This document shows, one piece after another, positions 1 to 6,828 of a stretch of DNA of 43,911 nucleotides (its first letter is position 1; every line of letters starts with the position of its first letter). The notes below the pieces were generated by a model. That model was not told the origin of the DNA, searched no databases, and saw only the letters and a list, made by a program, of their open reading frames with translations. A program made the position numbers and the translations under genes. The stretch is from Chloroflexota bacterium (lineage in GTDB: Bacteria > Chloroflexota > Anaerolineae > J102). Where the stretch lies: contig JAKOVD010000199.1 of assembly GCA_029782215.1 (NCBI GenBank), forward strand, positions 1 through 43,911, written 5' to 3'.

Positions 1-281
1 GTCCCCACCACCACCGTCCCCACCTGCTTCACCCCTTCCTGCGCCAGCAGCGGCTTCAGAATCTGCGTGCAGGCGGCCATGGCCCGCGCCGAAATCAGCA
101 TCTCCGGCACGAACTTCTCGCCGATCTCGAACAGCCGTCCCACCTCGGACATGGCGGGAATGCAGCCTTCGTTGAGGATCTTCTCGGCGGGCACCCCGGC
201 CTCAAGCGCGGCCTGGGTGGCGGCGGTGGCGGCTTTGGCGTTGCCGTTCAGAATGGCGTTGTAGACTGCGTCAAGACTCAT
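1..281 (-). CDS. Corrinoid (B12-binding) protein of a methyltransferase system, C-terminus cut by window edge
   Basis: The first 93 residues are present, starting at ATG 281-279 (MSLDAVYNAIL) with a GGAG a few bases upstream. They match the helical cap of MtaC/MtbC/MetH-type corrinoid proteins: a small N-terminal module that includes a PAMSEVGRLFE stretch and a KFVPEMLISARAM stretch, the usual cap signature. The cobalamin domain with its DxHxxG histidine would lie beyond base 1 and cannot be checked. In this family the protein carries the methyl group on cobalt between a substrate:corrinoid methyltransferase and a second methyltransferase. It is the fourth gene of the minus-strand operon whose first two genes are UroD-family methyltransferases, so it is probably their shared carrier. 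The 109-base gap from the lacI-type gene holds no other gene. Confidence 0.85.
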   Translation of the reverse strand, partial: MSLDAVYNAILNGNAKAATAATQAALEAGVPAEKILNEGCIPAMSEVGRLFEIGEKFVPEMLISARAMAACTQILKPLLAQEGVKQVGTVVVG

Positions 282-390
282 GGTAGGGCTCCGTTAGGTG
301 GGAAAGATGGCAGGTAGGTGAGGTGCAGGTCGAAGGGACACAGTCGTGTTCCGGCTGTGAGAGCGGGCAATGAAGCGGAGTGAAGGCGGC

Positions 391-1401
391 CTAGACGGGG
401 CAGGGGCCAGTCGAAGCGCGGATGATCAGCGTGGTGGGCAGGGTGCGCTGCTCTGGCTCCGTTACCTCGCCGCGCAGCATGCCGATGAGAATCTCGGTGG
501 CGGCGACGGCGAGGTCGTGAATGGGCTGGGCGACGGTGGTGAGGGCGGGATAGACCTGCCAGGCGAGATCAATGTTGTCAAAGCCGGCAATGGAGAGCTG
601 CCCCGGGACATCCAGACCGAACTCGTGCGCGACCGTCAGCACCCCTGCGGCCATATCATCGTTGCTGGCAAAGATCGCCGTTGGCGGCATAGGTCCCTGG
701 AGCAGAGCGCGGCCGCCGCGCAGGCCGGAGGCGTAGCTGAAATCACCTTGATACTGGAGCGCTGCGTCGTCGCGCTGTCCGCAGAGCAGCAGCGCCTCCT
801 GATAGCCCTCCAGGCGCTGTTGGCTGGCGATCTGCGAAGGGTCGCCCACAATGAACCCGATGCGTCTATGTCCCAGATTCAAAAGGTAGCGGGTCATCTC
901 AAAAGCCCCGCGGTGATCATCGGCCGTCACGTAGGCGCGAGAGCTGGTGCGCTCCTGGGGCGTGATGCGCACAAACGGCACCCCTGCCTTCTGGAGCTGG
1001 GTGAGCACGTGTGCGGCCACATCACTGGGAGGGGTGAAGATGAAACCGTCGACGCTGCGCTGCCGCACCAGGTCCAGGACCTCGTCGCAGCTCTTGGCAT
1101 TGTGCACGTTGCAGGGATGAATGACCGTCTCATAGCCGGACTCACGCGCCTTTTCCAGCACCCCGCGCAAGACGCTGCTGATGTACTGCCAGCTCGGGTT
1201 GTGGTACACAAACCCGATGGCGCCAGCGCGCCCGCTGGCCAGGCGCCGGGCCGAGACGTTGGCCACGTACCCCATCTCCGCCATCGCCTTCAGGACCCGC
1301 GCCCGCGTCTCTTCGGCGACGTACGGCTCCTGGTTGATCACCCGCGAGACGGTCTTAATGGAAACGCCGGCGCGTTTGGCGACGTTGTCGATCGTAGTCA
1401 T
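391..1401 (-). CDS. LacI-family transcriptional regulator
   Basis: A 336-residue protein of normal LacI length. Residues 1-50 form the LacI helix-turn-helix and hinge: TIDNVAKRAGVSIKTVSRVIN, then a hinge helix with NVSARRLASGRAGAIG. The rest is the periplasmic-binding-like effector domain (VDGFIFTPP, AYVTADDHRGAFEMT, PTAIFASNDDMAAGVL). These are soluble repressors or activators that bind palindromes with a central CpG and respond to a small molecule, often a sugar. The gene lies inside the methyltransferase operon, 31 bases downstream of the second UroD-family gene and upstream of the corrinoid gene. A GACAGCGCTGTC palindrome at 3710-3721, at the predicted transcription start of the operon, is the best candidate target. 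The effector is unknown; the neighbours suggest a methylated substrate or its product. Confidence 0.93.
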   Translation of the reverse strand: MTTIDNVAKRAGVSIKTVSRVINQEPYVAEETRARVLKAMAEMGYVANVSARRLASGRAGAIGFVYHNPSWQYISSVLRGVLEKARESGYETVIHPCNVHNAKSCDEVLDLVRQRSVDGFIFTPPSDVAAHVLTQLQKAGVPFVRITPQERTSSRAYVTADDHRGAFEMTRYLLNLGHRRIGFIVGDPSQIASQQRLEGYQEALLLCGQRDDAALQYQGDFSYASGLRGGRALLQGPMPPTAIFASNDDMAAGVLTVAHEFGLDVPGQLSIAGFDNIDLAWQVYPALTTVAQPIHDLAVAATEILIGMLRGEVTEPEQRTLPTTLIIRASTGPCPV

Positions 1402-1432
1402 GCGAGAACGGTTGGCCGGGAAAGGCAGTTCC

Positions 1433-2473
1433 TCAGCGGTAGACGCCGTACTTCTTGGCGGACTCTACCAGAGCGTGGATGTTGTCCGCGGGCGTCTCCG
1501 TCCCCAGGGCGCAGCCAGGGCCGAGGATGAAGCCGCTGCCGGGCGCCATGATGGCGATGGCCTCACGGCAGGCCTCTTCCACCTCCTGCGGCGTGCCCGA
1601 GTACATCAGGTTTGTGTTGATCGGCCCCAGGAAGCAGGTCTTGCCGCGCCCGGCTTCCTTGGCCTTGCGGATGTCCGTCTTGTGGTCGATCTCCAGAACT
1701 TCGGCGCCGGTGGCGATGAAGTCGTCGATGATCGGGATGGTATTGCCGCAGATATGGTTGTGAAGGATGATGCCCCTGGCCTTGAGATCGTCCACCATCC
1801 GTTTCTCCTGCGCCATGGCATACGTGCGATAGTGGCGCGGCGACATCACATCCGGTCCCGCCACCGGCTCGCCGATGGAAGTAGAGTGTGCGCCACTTTC
1901 CATCAAGGCAAAAGCATAGCGGGTGGCCACCTGCCGGGCGTAGTCGAGCAAGCGGTGCACCCCCTCCGCATTCTCGCCCGTGGCGATCTCCAGCATCAGC
2001 GTTTCCATGCCGATGAGCTGGCTGGCCAGGTCCATCGGTCCCTGGTCGGCGCGGCCGCAGATCCAGACCTTGTCGCCGATTTCTCTGGCCAGAATCCGGG
2101 TTGCCTTGATGATCTCGCACATGGGAAAGGCCGTGTAGGGATCAGGCACCTCCAGGCGGTCCACCTCGTCCAGCGAAGTGATAACGGGAATGTGCGCGGC
2201 CGGCGCGGCGTCGTCGCGATAGACGACCTGCACCCCGCAAGCCTGGGCATTGCAGGCCGTGCCGTTCTCCAGCAGGATCATGTCGTGCCCGAATTCGCGC
2301 CAGGCTTTCAGCATGGCCTCGGCCAGGAGATCGCCATTCTGGAACACTTCCGCCATCGACCCGCCCAGGGCCGCGGCTGCCGGCTGGAAGTTGTGCAGGT
2401 CAACGGGTACGCGGTCGGGCTGGCGGAGGTGGATGGCTGCATCCACGCGTTCAATGGAGTTCATGGTCTTCAA
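1433..2473 (-). CDS. UroD-family corrinoid methyltransferase (MtaA/CmuA-like)
   Basis: A 346-residue protein of the uroporphyrinogen decarboxylase superfamily. It is probably not the heme enzyme: it keeps the zinc-thiol signature of the methyltransferase branch, with His240-x-Cys242 in HICGNT and a late Cys321 in GPGCALGTETPADN, matching the H-x-C...C ligands of MtaA/MtbA/CmuA. N-terminal DRVPVDLHNF and the central DVMSPRHYRTYAMAQEKRMV helix are typical of the family. In known members zinc activates a thiol or similar acceptor to take the methyl group from a corrinoid protein, or the enzyme loads the corrinoid. The start ATG 2473-2471 follows AGGGAA. It lies 15 bases after the upstream UroD-family gene and is clearly co-transcribed with it, the LacI gene and the corrinoid gene. 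The substrate cannot be told from sequence. Confidence 0.85.
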   Translation of the reverse strand: MKTMNSIERVDAAIHLRQPDRVPVDLHNFQPAAAALGGSMAEVFQNGDLLAEAMLKAWREFGHDMILLENGTACNAQACGVQVVYRDDAAPAAHIPVITSLDEVDRLEVPDPYTAFPMCEIIKATRILAREIGDKVWICGRADQGPMDLASQLIGMETLMLEIATGENAEGVHRLLDYARQVATRYAFALMESGAHSTSIGEPVAGPDVMSPRHYRTYAMAQEKRMVDDLKARGIILHNHICGNTIPIIDDFIATGAEVLEIDHKTDIRKAKEAGRGKTCFLGPINTNLMYSGTPQEVEEACREAIAIMAPGSGFILGPGCALGTETPADNIHALVESAKKYGVYR

Positions 2474-2488
2474 TTCCCTGCGCAGCGC

Positions 2489-3625
2489 TCAGTAGCGTCC
2501 GTATTCGTAGACGGTGTCAAAGAGGGCGATGACGTTTTCCGGGGGGACGTCCGCCTGGATATTGTGTCCGGCTGCGAACACATAGCCGCCGCCCGGCATG
2601 AACTCATCCAGCAGCCGCTTGGCCTCGTCGCGCACCCGCTCGGGCGAGCCGTTGGGCAGCACATCCTGCTGGTCGAAGCCGCCCCAGAAGGCCAGGCGAT
2701 CGCCGAACTGGCGCTTCAGGCTCTTGCGGTCGCCCATCCCGGTGGCCATGGGCTGCACCGGGTGAATGACGTCCACCCCACCTTCGATGAGGAAGGGGAT
2801 CATGGGCACGATGCTGCCGCACGAGTGATAGAACAGCTTGGCCTGGGTTTTCGACTTGATGAACGCCCACAGCTTGCGGTAGCGCGGCCAGATGATGGTC
2901 CGGTAGGTTTCCGGGCTGATCATCGGCGCTCGCTGCGTGCCCAGGTCGGATCCGGTCATGACCACCGATACGTAGCCGCCGATGCGTTTGAGCATCTCGT
3001 CCATCAGGGCAGTCTGGTATTCCAGTTGCGCATCGAGGAGGGCCTCGGCCATCTCGGGACGAACCATCATGTCTTCCATGAAGTTGACGTAGCCCCGCAG
3101 GTACCAGGAGAACTCGAAGATCGACCCGATCAGGTTGACCATCACGCCATAGCCCGTCCGCTCGTAAAGGTCGCGCGCCTCTTCTTCCAGCCCGGCATAG
3201 CGAGCGGGATCATGGGGGTCTGGCCATTTGAATTTGGCCAGGTCCGCGACAGATTCAGCGTTCTTGAGGGGGTGGTCGATGAAGTCGTAGTACAGCAGGT
3301 CGTTGAGCGAATACGCCGCCTTGCGGACCACGCCGAACTCATCCTGATAGCTGTCATCCGTCAGCTCGATATCGCTCCAGTCGCGGGAGGCGCTGAGGTA
3401 CAGGTAGCGACTGTCGACGTGCAGACGATCCAGCAGGGCGTCACTGGGCTTCGCCAACTGCTGGATGCGATCCACGATCGGGTCCTGGCCTTCCATGCCC
3501 AGGTAGGCCTTGAGACTGCGGTTGGCACCCTTGGTGATGCCGGTGACGATGCCGCCCAAATCGATGGGCACCCGATCCGGCTCCTGATGGCTGATGGCGG
3601 TGGAGAAACGATCACGTGAATCCAT
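2489..3625 (-). CDS. UroD-family methyltransferase paralogue, first gene of the corrinoid operon
   Basis: A 378-residue UroD-superfamily protein that starts at ATG 3625-3623 with a strong GGGAGG Shine-Dalgarno six bases upstream. N-terminal motifs DRFSTAISHQEPDRVPIDLGG and a central VVMTGSDLGTQRAPMISPETY are characteristic of UroD-like methyltransferases. It keeps His267-x-Cys269 (YHSCGS), but where its neighbour has a third cysteine this protein has His354 in AAGHNIQADVPPEN. The metal site would therefore be H-x-C...H, so the two proteins are not redundant. The likely division of labour is that one acts on the methylated substrate and the other transfers from corrinoid to the final acceptor; which is which is not decidable here. 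First gene behind the promoter at 3728-3756, with a leader of about 95 bases. Confidence 0.83.
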   Translation of the reverse strand: MDSRDRFSTAISHQEPDRVPIDLGGIVTGITKGANRSLKAYLGMEGQDPIVDRIQQLAKPSDALLDRLHVDSRYLYLSASRDWSDIELTDDSYQDEFGVVRKAAYSLNDLLYYDFIDHPLKNAESVADLAKFKWPDPHDPARYAGLEEEARDLYERTGYGVMVNLIGSIFEFSWYLRGYVNFMEDMMVRPEMAEALLDAQLEYQTALMDEMLKRIGGYVSVVMTGSDLGTQRAPMISPETYRTIIWPRYRKLWAFIKSKTQAKLFYHSCGSIVPMIPFLIEGGVDVIHPVQPMATGMGDRKSLKRQFGDRLAFWGGFDQQDVLPNGSPERVRDEAKRLLDEFMPGGGYVFAAGHNIQADVPPENVIALFDTVYEYGRY

Positions 3626-3709
3626 GGCATCCTCCCTGTGAGCGGCGCATCAGCGCCTATGATGGTGCAAAGCACACTGCGGCAACAACAACCATTGCGG
3701 CGACAGTAC

Positions 3710-3721
3710 GACAGCGCTGTC
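3710..3721. promoter_or_regulatory. Candidate LacI-family operator (perfect 12-base palindrome)
   Basis: GACAGCGCTGTC is a perfect palindrome with the AGCGCT core found in many LacI/GalR-family operators. It starts about where the transcript from the TTGACG/TAGCAT promoter should begin, a position like lacO1. The operon encodes a LacI-type regulator, so autoregulation of the whole operon is the simplest reading. Binding is inferred, not shown. Confidence 0.6.
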
Positions 3722-3727
3722 ATATGG

Positions 3728-3756
3728 ATGCTAGCATACTGACCTGTCGTCGTCAA
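3728..3756 (-). promoter_or_regulatory. Sigma70-like promoter of the corrinoid methyltransferase operon
   Basis: Read on the minus strand: TTGACG (3756-3751), 17-base spacer, TAGCAT (3733-3728). The -35 matches five of six consensus bases and the -10 four of six, with ideal spacing. Predicted start is near 3721, directly on the palindrome at 3710-3721. Confidence 0.6.
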
Positions 3757-3999
3757 GATCACAATCAGCGCGGGGCAAAGTCCGCGCCGCATGGGTTCTG
3801 CGTTGGCGGCGGCGCACGGCACAGCCATCTCGGTGGCACCGTCCCTGGCGCCAACGGCGCCCACATAGGCCAGGCGCGCCGGGACCTCTTCACCCGCGAC
3901 TCGTACTCCGGACTAACGTTGAACCGCACCCCTGCCACCTCGCGCCCGATTGCCAGGCGCAGCCGGTCGCTGCCCCACCACCGGCTGCGGGGCAGAGCT

Positions 4000-4028
4000 T
4001 TGACAGTCTCTGCCGGTTGCGCTAGCCT
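4000..4028 (+). promoter_or_regulatory. Possible sigma70-like promoter for the NagA-like gene
   Basis: A perfect TTGACA at 4000-4005 is followed 17 bases later by TAGCCT at 4023-4028, a weak -10 (three of six). The distance to the ATG at 4101 gives a leader of about 65 bases. The remaining intergenic DNA between 3757 and 3999 shows no gene or other clear signal. Confidence 0.4.
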
Positions 4029-4100
4029 CAGGGACAGTGCTGGCGCCGGCAGGCCCGAGCGGCCGGACATGCGGTGGCAGCGCCTGAGCCATTGGCCGAT

Positions 4101-5432
4101 ATGCAGAACCTCACTGTGGCGCAACGACCCCTCGCCATCATCAACTGCGACGTCCTGGCGCCGGATGCCTTGATCCGGCAGGGCCTCATCCTGGTCCACG
4201 AAGGTTCGATCAAGGCGCTGGGCCGCAGCCATGAGGTCCCGCTGCCCGCTGAGGTCCGGCTTTTGGACGCCCGCGGCGGCCTGTTGGCGCCAGGCTTGCT
4301 GGACCTGGGCCGGCCCATCCTGGCCGATGAGACTCCAGAAGCCGGGGGAGTCACAGCCTACCTCGCCTCCGTGCATGTGGCGGCGCCGGAGGACCTGCCG
4401 GCCCTGGCTGCCGCAGCCGTCACCCGATCCCCACACGGCAGCCGCTTCCTGGGCCTGCACCTGGTGGCATCGTGGCCGCCGGATGGGCCCGTCTGTTGGG
4501 AGGACGTCTACGCGCTGGCGGCAGGGAGGGTGCGGCTTGTCACCGTGGCCAACGAGGACCCGGCGACGGCGCGGCAGGCGCTGGCGGCCGGGCTGCCGGT
4601 GGCTTTGCCGGCCGATGTTCACCATCCCGTTCTGCGCGGCCTGCTGGCCGGCGGGGCGGCGGTTGGTTGGCTGCCCGGCCCCACGGCCTTGCCGGCGGTA
4701 AAGCCTGCCCTGGTGACGCCGCCAACGCTCCGGCAGATGGAGGCGCCGGCTGCGGTCACACTGATGAGCGGCGATGGGGAACTTCTCTCGGCCCCACTCC
4801 TCAGGGACCTCGCCAGGAGCACGGGCTACGATCTTGACAGGGTGGCGCAGTGGGCGACGCGCCAACCGGCCGACCTGCTTGGCCTGCCTTACGGACGGCT
4901 GGAGGCAGGCGCTCCCGCCGATCTCATCTGCTGGACCCGCTACGGCGAGCTGGCCTGGACCCTGGTCGCCGGCGCCGTTGCTCATCCACCGCTGCCGCCC
5001 GCAGACGTCGTCGCATGGTTGGCCGCTCTGCTGGGACGCCGTCCCGAGACCATCTCCGTGGCGGACGTCCGCCAGGATGCGGGGCACAGGGACAGCGGCA
5101 TCGACCTGGTATGGCGCTTTCGCCGCGCCGGCGGCCGGGAGGAAACCACCAGCTTCGTGGTGTGCCAGGATGCGGACCCTGCCTGTGATCATTTTCATTT
5201 CGACCTGTCCGGCGCCCACCCCACCGGTCTGGCCGGGAGCCGGGCGCACTGGTGTCTCTATCTCTTCACGGCGGCGCCGGCCCTATATGCGCTGCCCGTC
5301 GGACCGGTGCGGCGCTGGCTGCAGTCCGCCGCCGGTCCTGGCGCGACCGGGAAGGGAGAGGTGGCGGCGCCCATCCCGGAGCTATTGGCGGCTGTGCCCC
5401 GCGCCCATCGCACCGCTCTGCCGCCGGACTAA
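4101..5432 (+). CDS. NagA-like amidohydrolase-fold protein, probably catalytically altered
   Basis: A 443-residue protein. Residues 10-60 are the small beta-sandwich part of amidohydrolases (LAIINCDVL, GLILVHEGSIKALG, LLDARGGLLAPGLLDL) and residues 270-320 close it again (WATRQPADLLGLPYGRLEAGAPADLI), as in N-acetylglucosamine-6-phosphate deacetylase. The metal-binding HxH that should follow GLLAPGLLDL is replaced by GRP, and the expected Glu in the GLHLEGPF region reads GLHLVAS, so classical deacetylase activity is doubtful. Residues 330-443 form an extra C-terminal region with a CDHFHFDLSG stretch that I do not recognise. A GTG at 4074 would add nine residues; ATG 4101 is preferred because the fold begins right after it. 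No good ribosome binding site is visible. It may be a pseudoenzyme or act on a different substrate. Confidence 0.6.
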   Translation: MQNLTVAQRPLAIINCDVLAPDALIRQGLILVHEGSIKALGRSHEVPLPAEVRLLDARGGLLAPGLLDLGRPILADETPEAGGVTAYLASVHVAAPEDLPALAAAAVTRSPHGSRFLGLHLVASWPPDGPVCWEDVYALAAGRVRLVTVANEDPATARQALAAGLPVALPADVHHPVLRGLLAGGAAVGWLPGPTALPAVKPALVTPPTLRQMEAPAAVTLMSGDGELLSAPLLRDLARSTGYDLDRVAQWATRQPADLLGLPYGRLEAGAPADLICWTRYGELAWTLVAGAVAHPPLPPADVVAWLAALLGRRPETISVADVRQDAGHRDSGIDLVWRFRRAGGREETTSFVVCQDADPACDHFHFDLSGAHPTGLAGSRAHWCLYLFTAAPALYALPVGPVRRWLQSAAGPGATGKGEVAAPIPELLAAVPRAHRTALPPD

Positions 5433-5556
5433 ACCTATCGCAAGGTAAAAAACCGCCAGCAGCAGCATGCCCACGGCCCTGCCCAGGAACACCGAGCCGG
5501 CGAGCGGCAGAATGATGATCAGAACCAGCAGCAGACGAGCCCTATGATGACGGGCT
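5382..5556 (-). pseudogene. 5'-truncated relic of a small membrane protein
   Basis: On the minus strand an open frame of about 57 codons ends at TAG 5384-5382. It reads through two hydrophobic segments (ARLLLVLIIILPLAGSV and AVGMLLLAVFYLAIGLVRR) with positive charges at their ends, so it looks like genuine membrane-protein sequence. It has no start codon: the frame runs into a TAA supplied by the palindromic repeat at 5559 onward. The most economical reading is that the 5' part of the gene was lost when the repeat or a rearrangement joined here. Its 3' end overlaps the end of the NagA-like gene by about 50 bases in convergent orientation. Confidence 0.4.
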
Positions 5557-5558
5557 GC

Positions 5559-5596
5559 GCATTACGCAGTACGAACTACGTGATGCGTAATGCCTA
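5559..5596. repeat. Palindromic intergenic repeat, left part, interrupted by IS630
   Basis: GCATTACGCA (5559-5568) and TGCGTAATGC (5584-5593) are perfect inverted copies around a 15-base loop. The 12-mer TTACGCAGTACG here (5562-5573) recurs exactly at 42731-42742 in a second repeat. The continuation of the repeat (CGTACTGCGTAA) is found at 6804-6815, on the other side of the IS element, so the insertion split the repeat. Confidence 0.75.
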
Positions 5597-5651
5597 ATGC
5601 GTCGGTAAGATAGATTTTGCATATTTGAATTGAGCCGCTAAGCTATGCGGC

Positions 5652-6107
5652 ATGGGTAAGCATACACACGTTGAACTCACATCAGAACAACGAACAGAAC
5701 TTGAGCAGTTGACTCGCACCGGCGACGCTCCGGCCCGCACCCATGCCAGAGCGCGTATCCTGCTTCTGAGCGATCGCAGTAAAGGCCAGAAGCGCACGGA
5801 CCAGGAAGTCGCCGATGCCGCCTTGTGCAGCAAGAGTACGGTGATCAACGTCCGCCGACGTTTCCTGAGTGGCGGGCTGCAGCCAGCCCTGTACGACAAA
5901 GGCTGGCCAGGTGCACCACCCAAGTTCACCGGTGAGGTTGAGGCCAAGTTGACGATGTTGGCGTGCAGTGACGCCCCAGACGGCGCCGGACGCTGGACGC
6001 TGCGTTTGTTGGCCGAGCGCATGATCGAACTGGGTTACGTGGACTACATCAGTCATGTGACCGTACGCGAGCGGCTCAAAAAAACAAACTCAAGCCTTGG
6101 CGGGTGA
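5652..6107 (+). CDS. IS630-family transposase, N-terminal HTH reading frame (orfA)
   Basis: A 151-residue frame beginning MGKHTHVELTSEQRTELEQL, the usual start of IS630 transposases. It contains a winged or homeodomain-like DNA-binding region (ARARILLLSDRSK, DQEVADAALCSKSTVINVRRRF) and the linker RWTLRLLAERMIELGYVDYISHVTVRERLKK. It ends at TGA 6105-6107 just after a run of seven A. In full-length relatives the next residues would be N-x-LKPWRVKSWCIG, and exactly those appear in the -1 frame. A one-base backward slip at 6078-6084 would join it to orfB to make a complete transposase. Confidence 0.88.
   Translation: MGKHTHVELTSEQRTELEQLTRTGDAPARTHARARILLLSDRSKGQKRTDQEVADAALCSKSTVINVRRRFLSGGLQPALYDKGWPGAPPKFTGEVEAKLTMLACSDAPDGAGRWTLRLLAERMIELGYVDYISHVTVRERLKKTNSSLGG
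6078..6084 (+). other. Run of seven A: candidate -1 frameshift site of the IS630 transposase
   Basis: CTC followed by AAAAAAA and C lies in the zero frame as CTC-AAA-AAA-ACA. A -1 slip gives AAA-AAC-AAA-CTC-AAG-CCT, restoring the conserved KLKPWR block. It could be programmed slippage (ribosomal or transcriptional) or the loss of one A from a run of eight. Confidence 0.55.
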
Positions 6108-6790
6108 AGTCCTGGTGTATTGGCAAGCCATCCGGGACATACGTGGCCAAGATGGAGGATGTGCTGGATGTCTATCAGCGCCCCTACGACGCCAAACGTC
6201 CCGTCGTCTGCCTGGACGAGGCCAGTAAAGAGCTCCGTAGCACCCCACGTGGTCGCTTTCCACTCCAGCCTGGTAAGCCCATCCGGGAAGACTATGAGTA
6301 CGAGCGGCACGGCGTGGCGAATCTCTTCCTCACGGTCGAACCCCTCCGCGGTCTTCGCCGCATACGGGTCACGGACCGGCGCACCAGGGGCGACTTCGCT
6401 GAAGAACTGCGCCGACTGGCGGATGAGGACTATCCTGACGCCGACCTCATCGTACTGGTGCTTGACAACCTCAACACCCACGGCCCAGGCGCCCTCTACG
6501 AAACCTTCGCTGCGGAGGAAGCCCATCGCTTGGCAGCCCGCTTCGAATGGCACTACACCCCCGAGCACGGCAGTTGGCTGAACATCGCCGAGTGCGACCT
6601 GTCGGTGCTGGCGGCTCAGTGTCTGGACCGGTGCATTCCAGACAAGGACACCTTGATCCGCGAGGTCGCAGCCTGGCAAGAACGCCGCAACAATGCCGGT
6701 GCAAAGGTCGTGTGGCAGTTCACCGCCGCCGATGCACGCATCAAACTCAAGCGTCTGTATCCGATTCTAAAAGAGCAAAATGATACTTAA
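6104..6790 (+). CDS. IS630-family transposase, DDE catalytic reading frame (orfB)
   Basis: A 228-residue frame holding the catalytic core: the first Asp in VVCLDEASKEL, the second in LIVLVLDNLNTHG, and the Glu in HGSWLNIAECDLSVL, giving the D-D-E triad of the family. TPRGRFPLQPGKPIREDYEYERHG is the usual block between the first two acids. ATG 6104 overlaps the end of orfA (6107) by four bases, but a freestanding start is less likely than entry by -1 frameshift, because the conserved WRVK sequence begins upstream of the ATG. The C-terminus (NNAGAKVVWQFTAADARIKLKRLYP) is complete, and the stop lies a few bases from the right inverted repeat. Confidence 0.9.
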   Translation: MKSWCIGKPSGTYVAKMEDVLDVYQRPYDAKRPVVCLDEASKELRSTPRGRFPLQPGKPIREDYEYERHGVANLFLTVEPLRGLRRIRVTDRRTRGDFAEELRRLADEDYPDADLIVLVLDNLNTHGPGALYETFAAEEAHRLAARFEWHYTPEHGSWLNIAECDLSVLAAQCLDRCIPDKDTLIREVAAWQERRNNAGAKVVWQFTAADARIKLKRLYPILKEQNDT

Positions 6791-6798
6791 CGAAGCAC

Positions 6799-6818
6799 TA
6801 ATACGTACTGCGTAAATA
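6799..6818. repeat. Palindromic intergenic repeat, right part beyond the IS630 element
   Basis: TA target copy followed by ATACGTACTGCGTAAATAC. CGTACTGCGTAA (6804-6815) is the exact reverse complement of the TTACGCAGTACG at 5562-5573 on the other side of the element, so removal of the IS would rebuild a longer hairpin-forming repeat. Confidence 0.65.
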
Positions 6819-6828
6819 CATAGGGATT

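Larger units (their letters stand above)
5597..6798 (+). mobile_element. IS630-family insertion sequence (about 1.2 kb) in a TA target
   Basis: The element is bounded by imperfect terminal inverted repeats. The left end reads ATGCGTCGGTAAG and the right end, reverse-complemented, reads GTGCTTCGTTAAG; both continue into a shared ATTTTGC block. TA dinucleotides at 5595-5596 and 6799-6800 flank it, as expected for IS630/Tc1-type target duplication. It carries an HTH reading frame (5652-6107) and a DDE reading frame (6104-6790) in the -1 phase. It is less rich in GGCGCC than the surrounding genes, in keeping with foreign origin. Ends, frames and target are all intact, so the element may be active. 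Confidence 0.85.

Noticed and set aside
1181..3619. Long plus-strand reading frame of 812 codons opposite the UroD-family genes
   Set aside because: It is the antisense shadow of two recognisable methyltransferases; the composition is Arg/His/Gly-rich with no family motif.
3626..3720. Cobalamin riboswitch in the leader of the methyltransferase operon
   Set aside because: The predicted leader is only about 95 bases and no B12 box was found.
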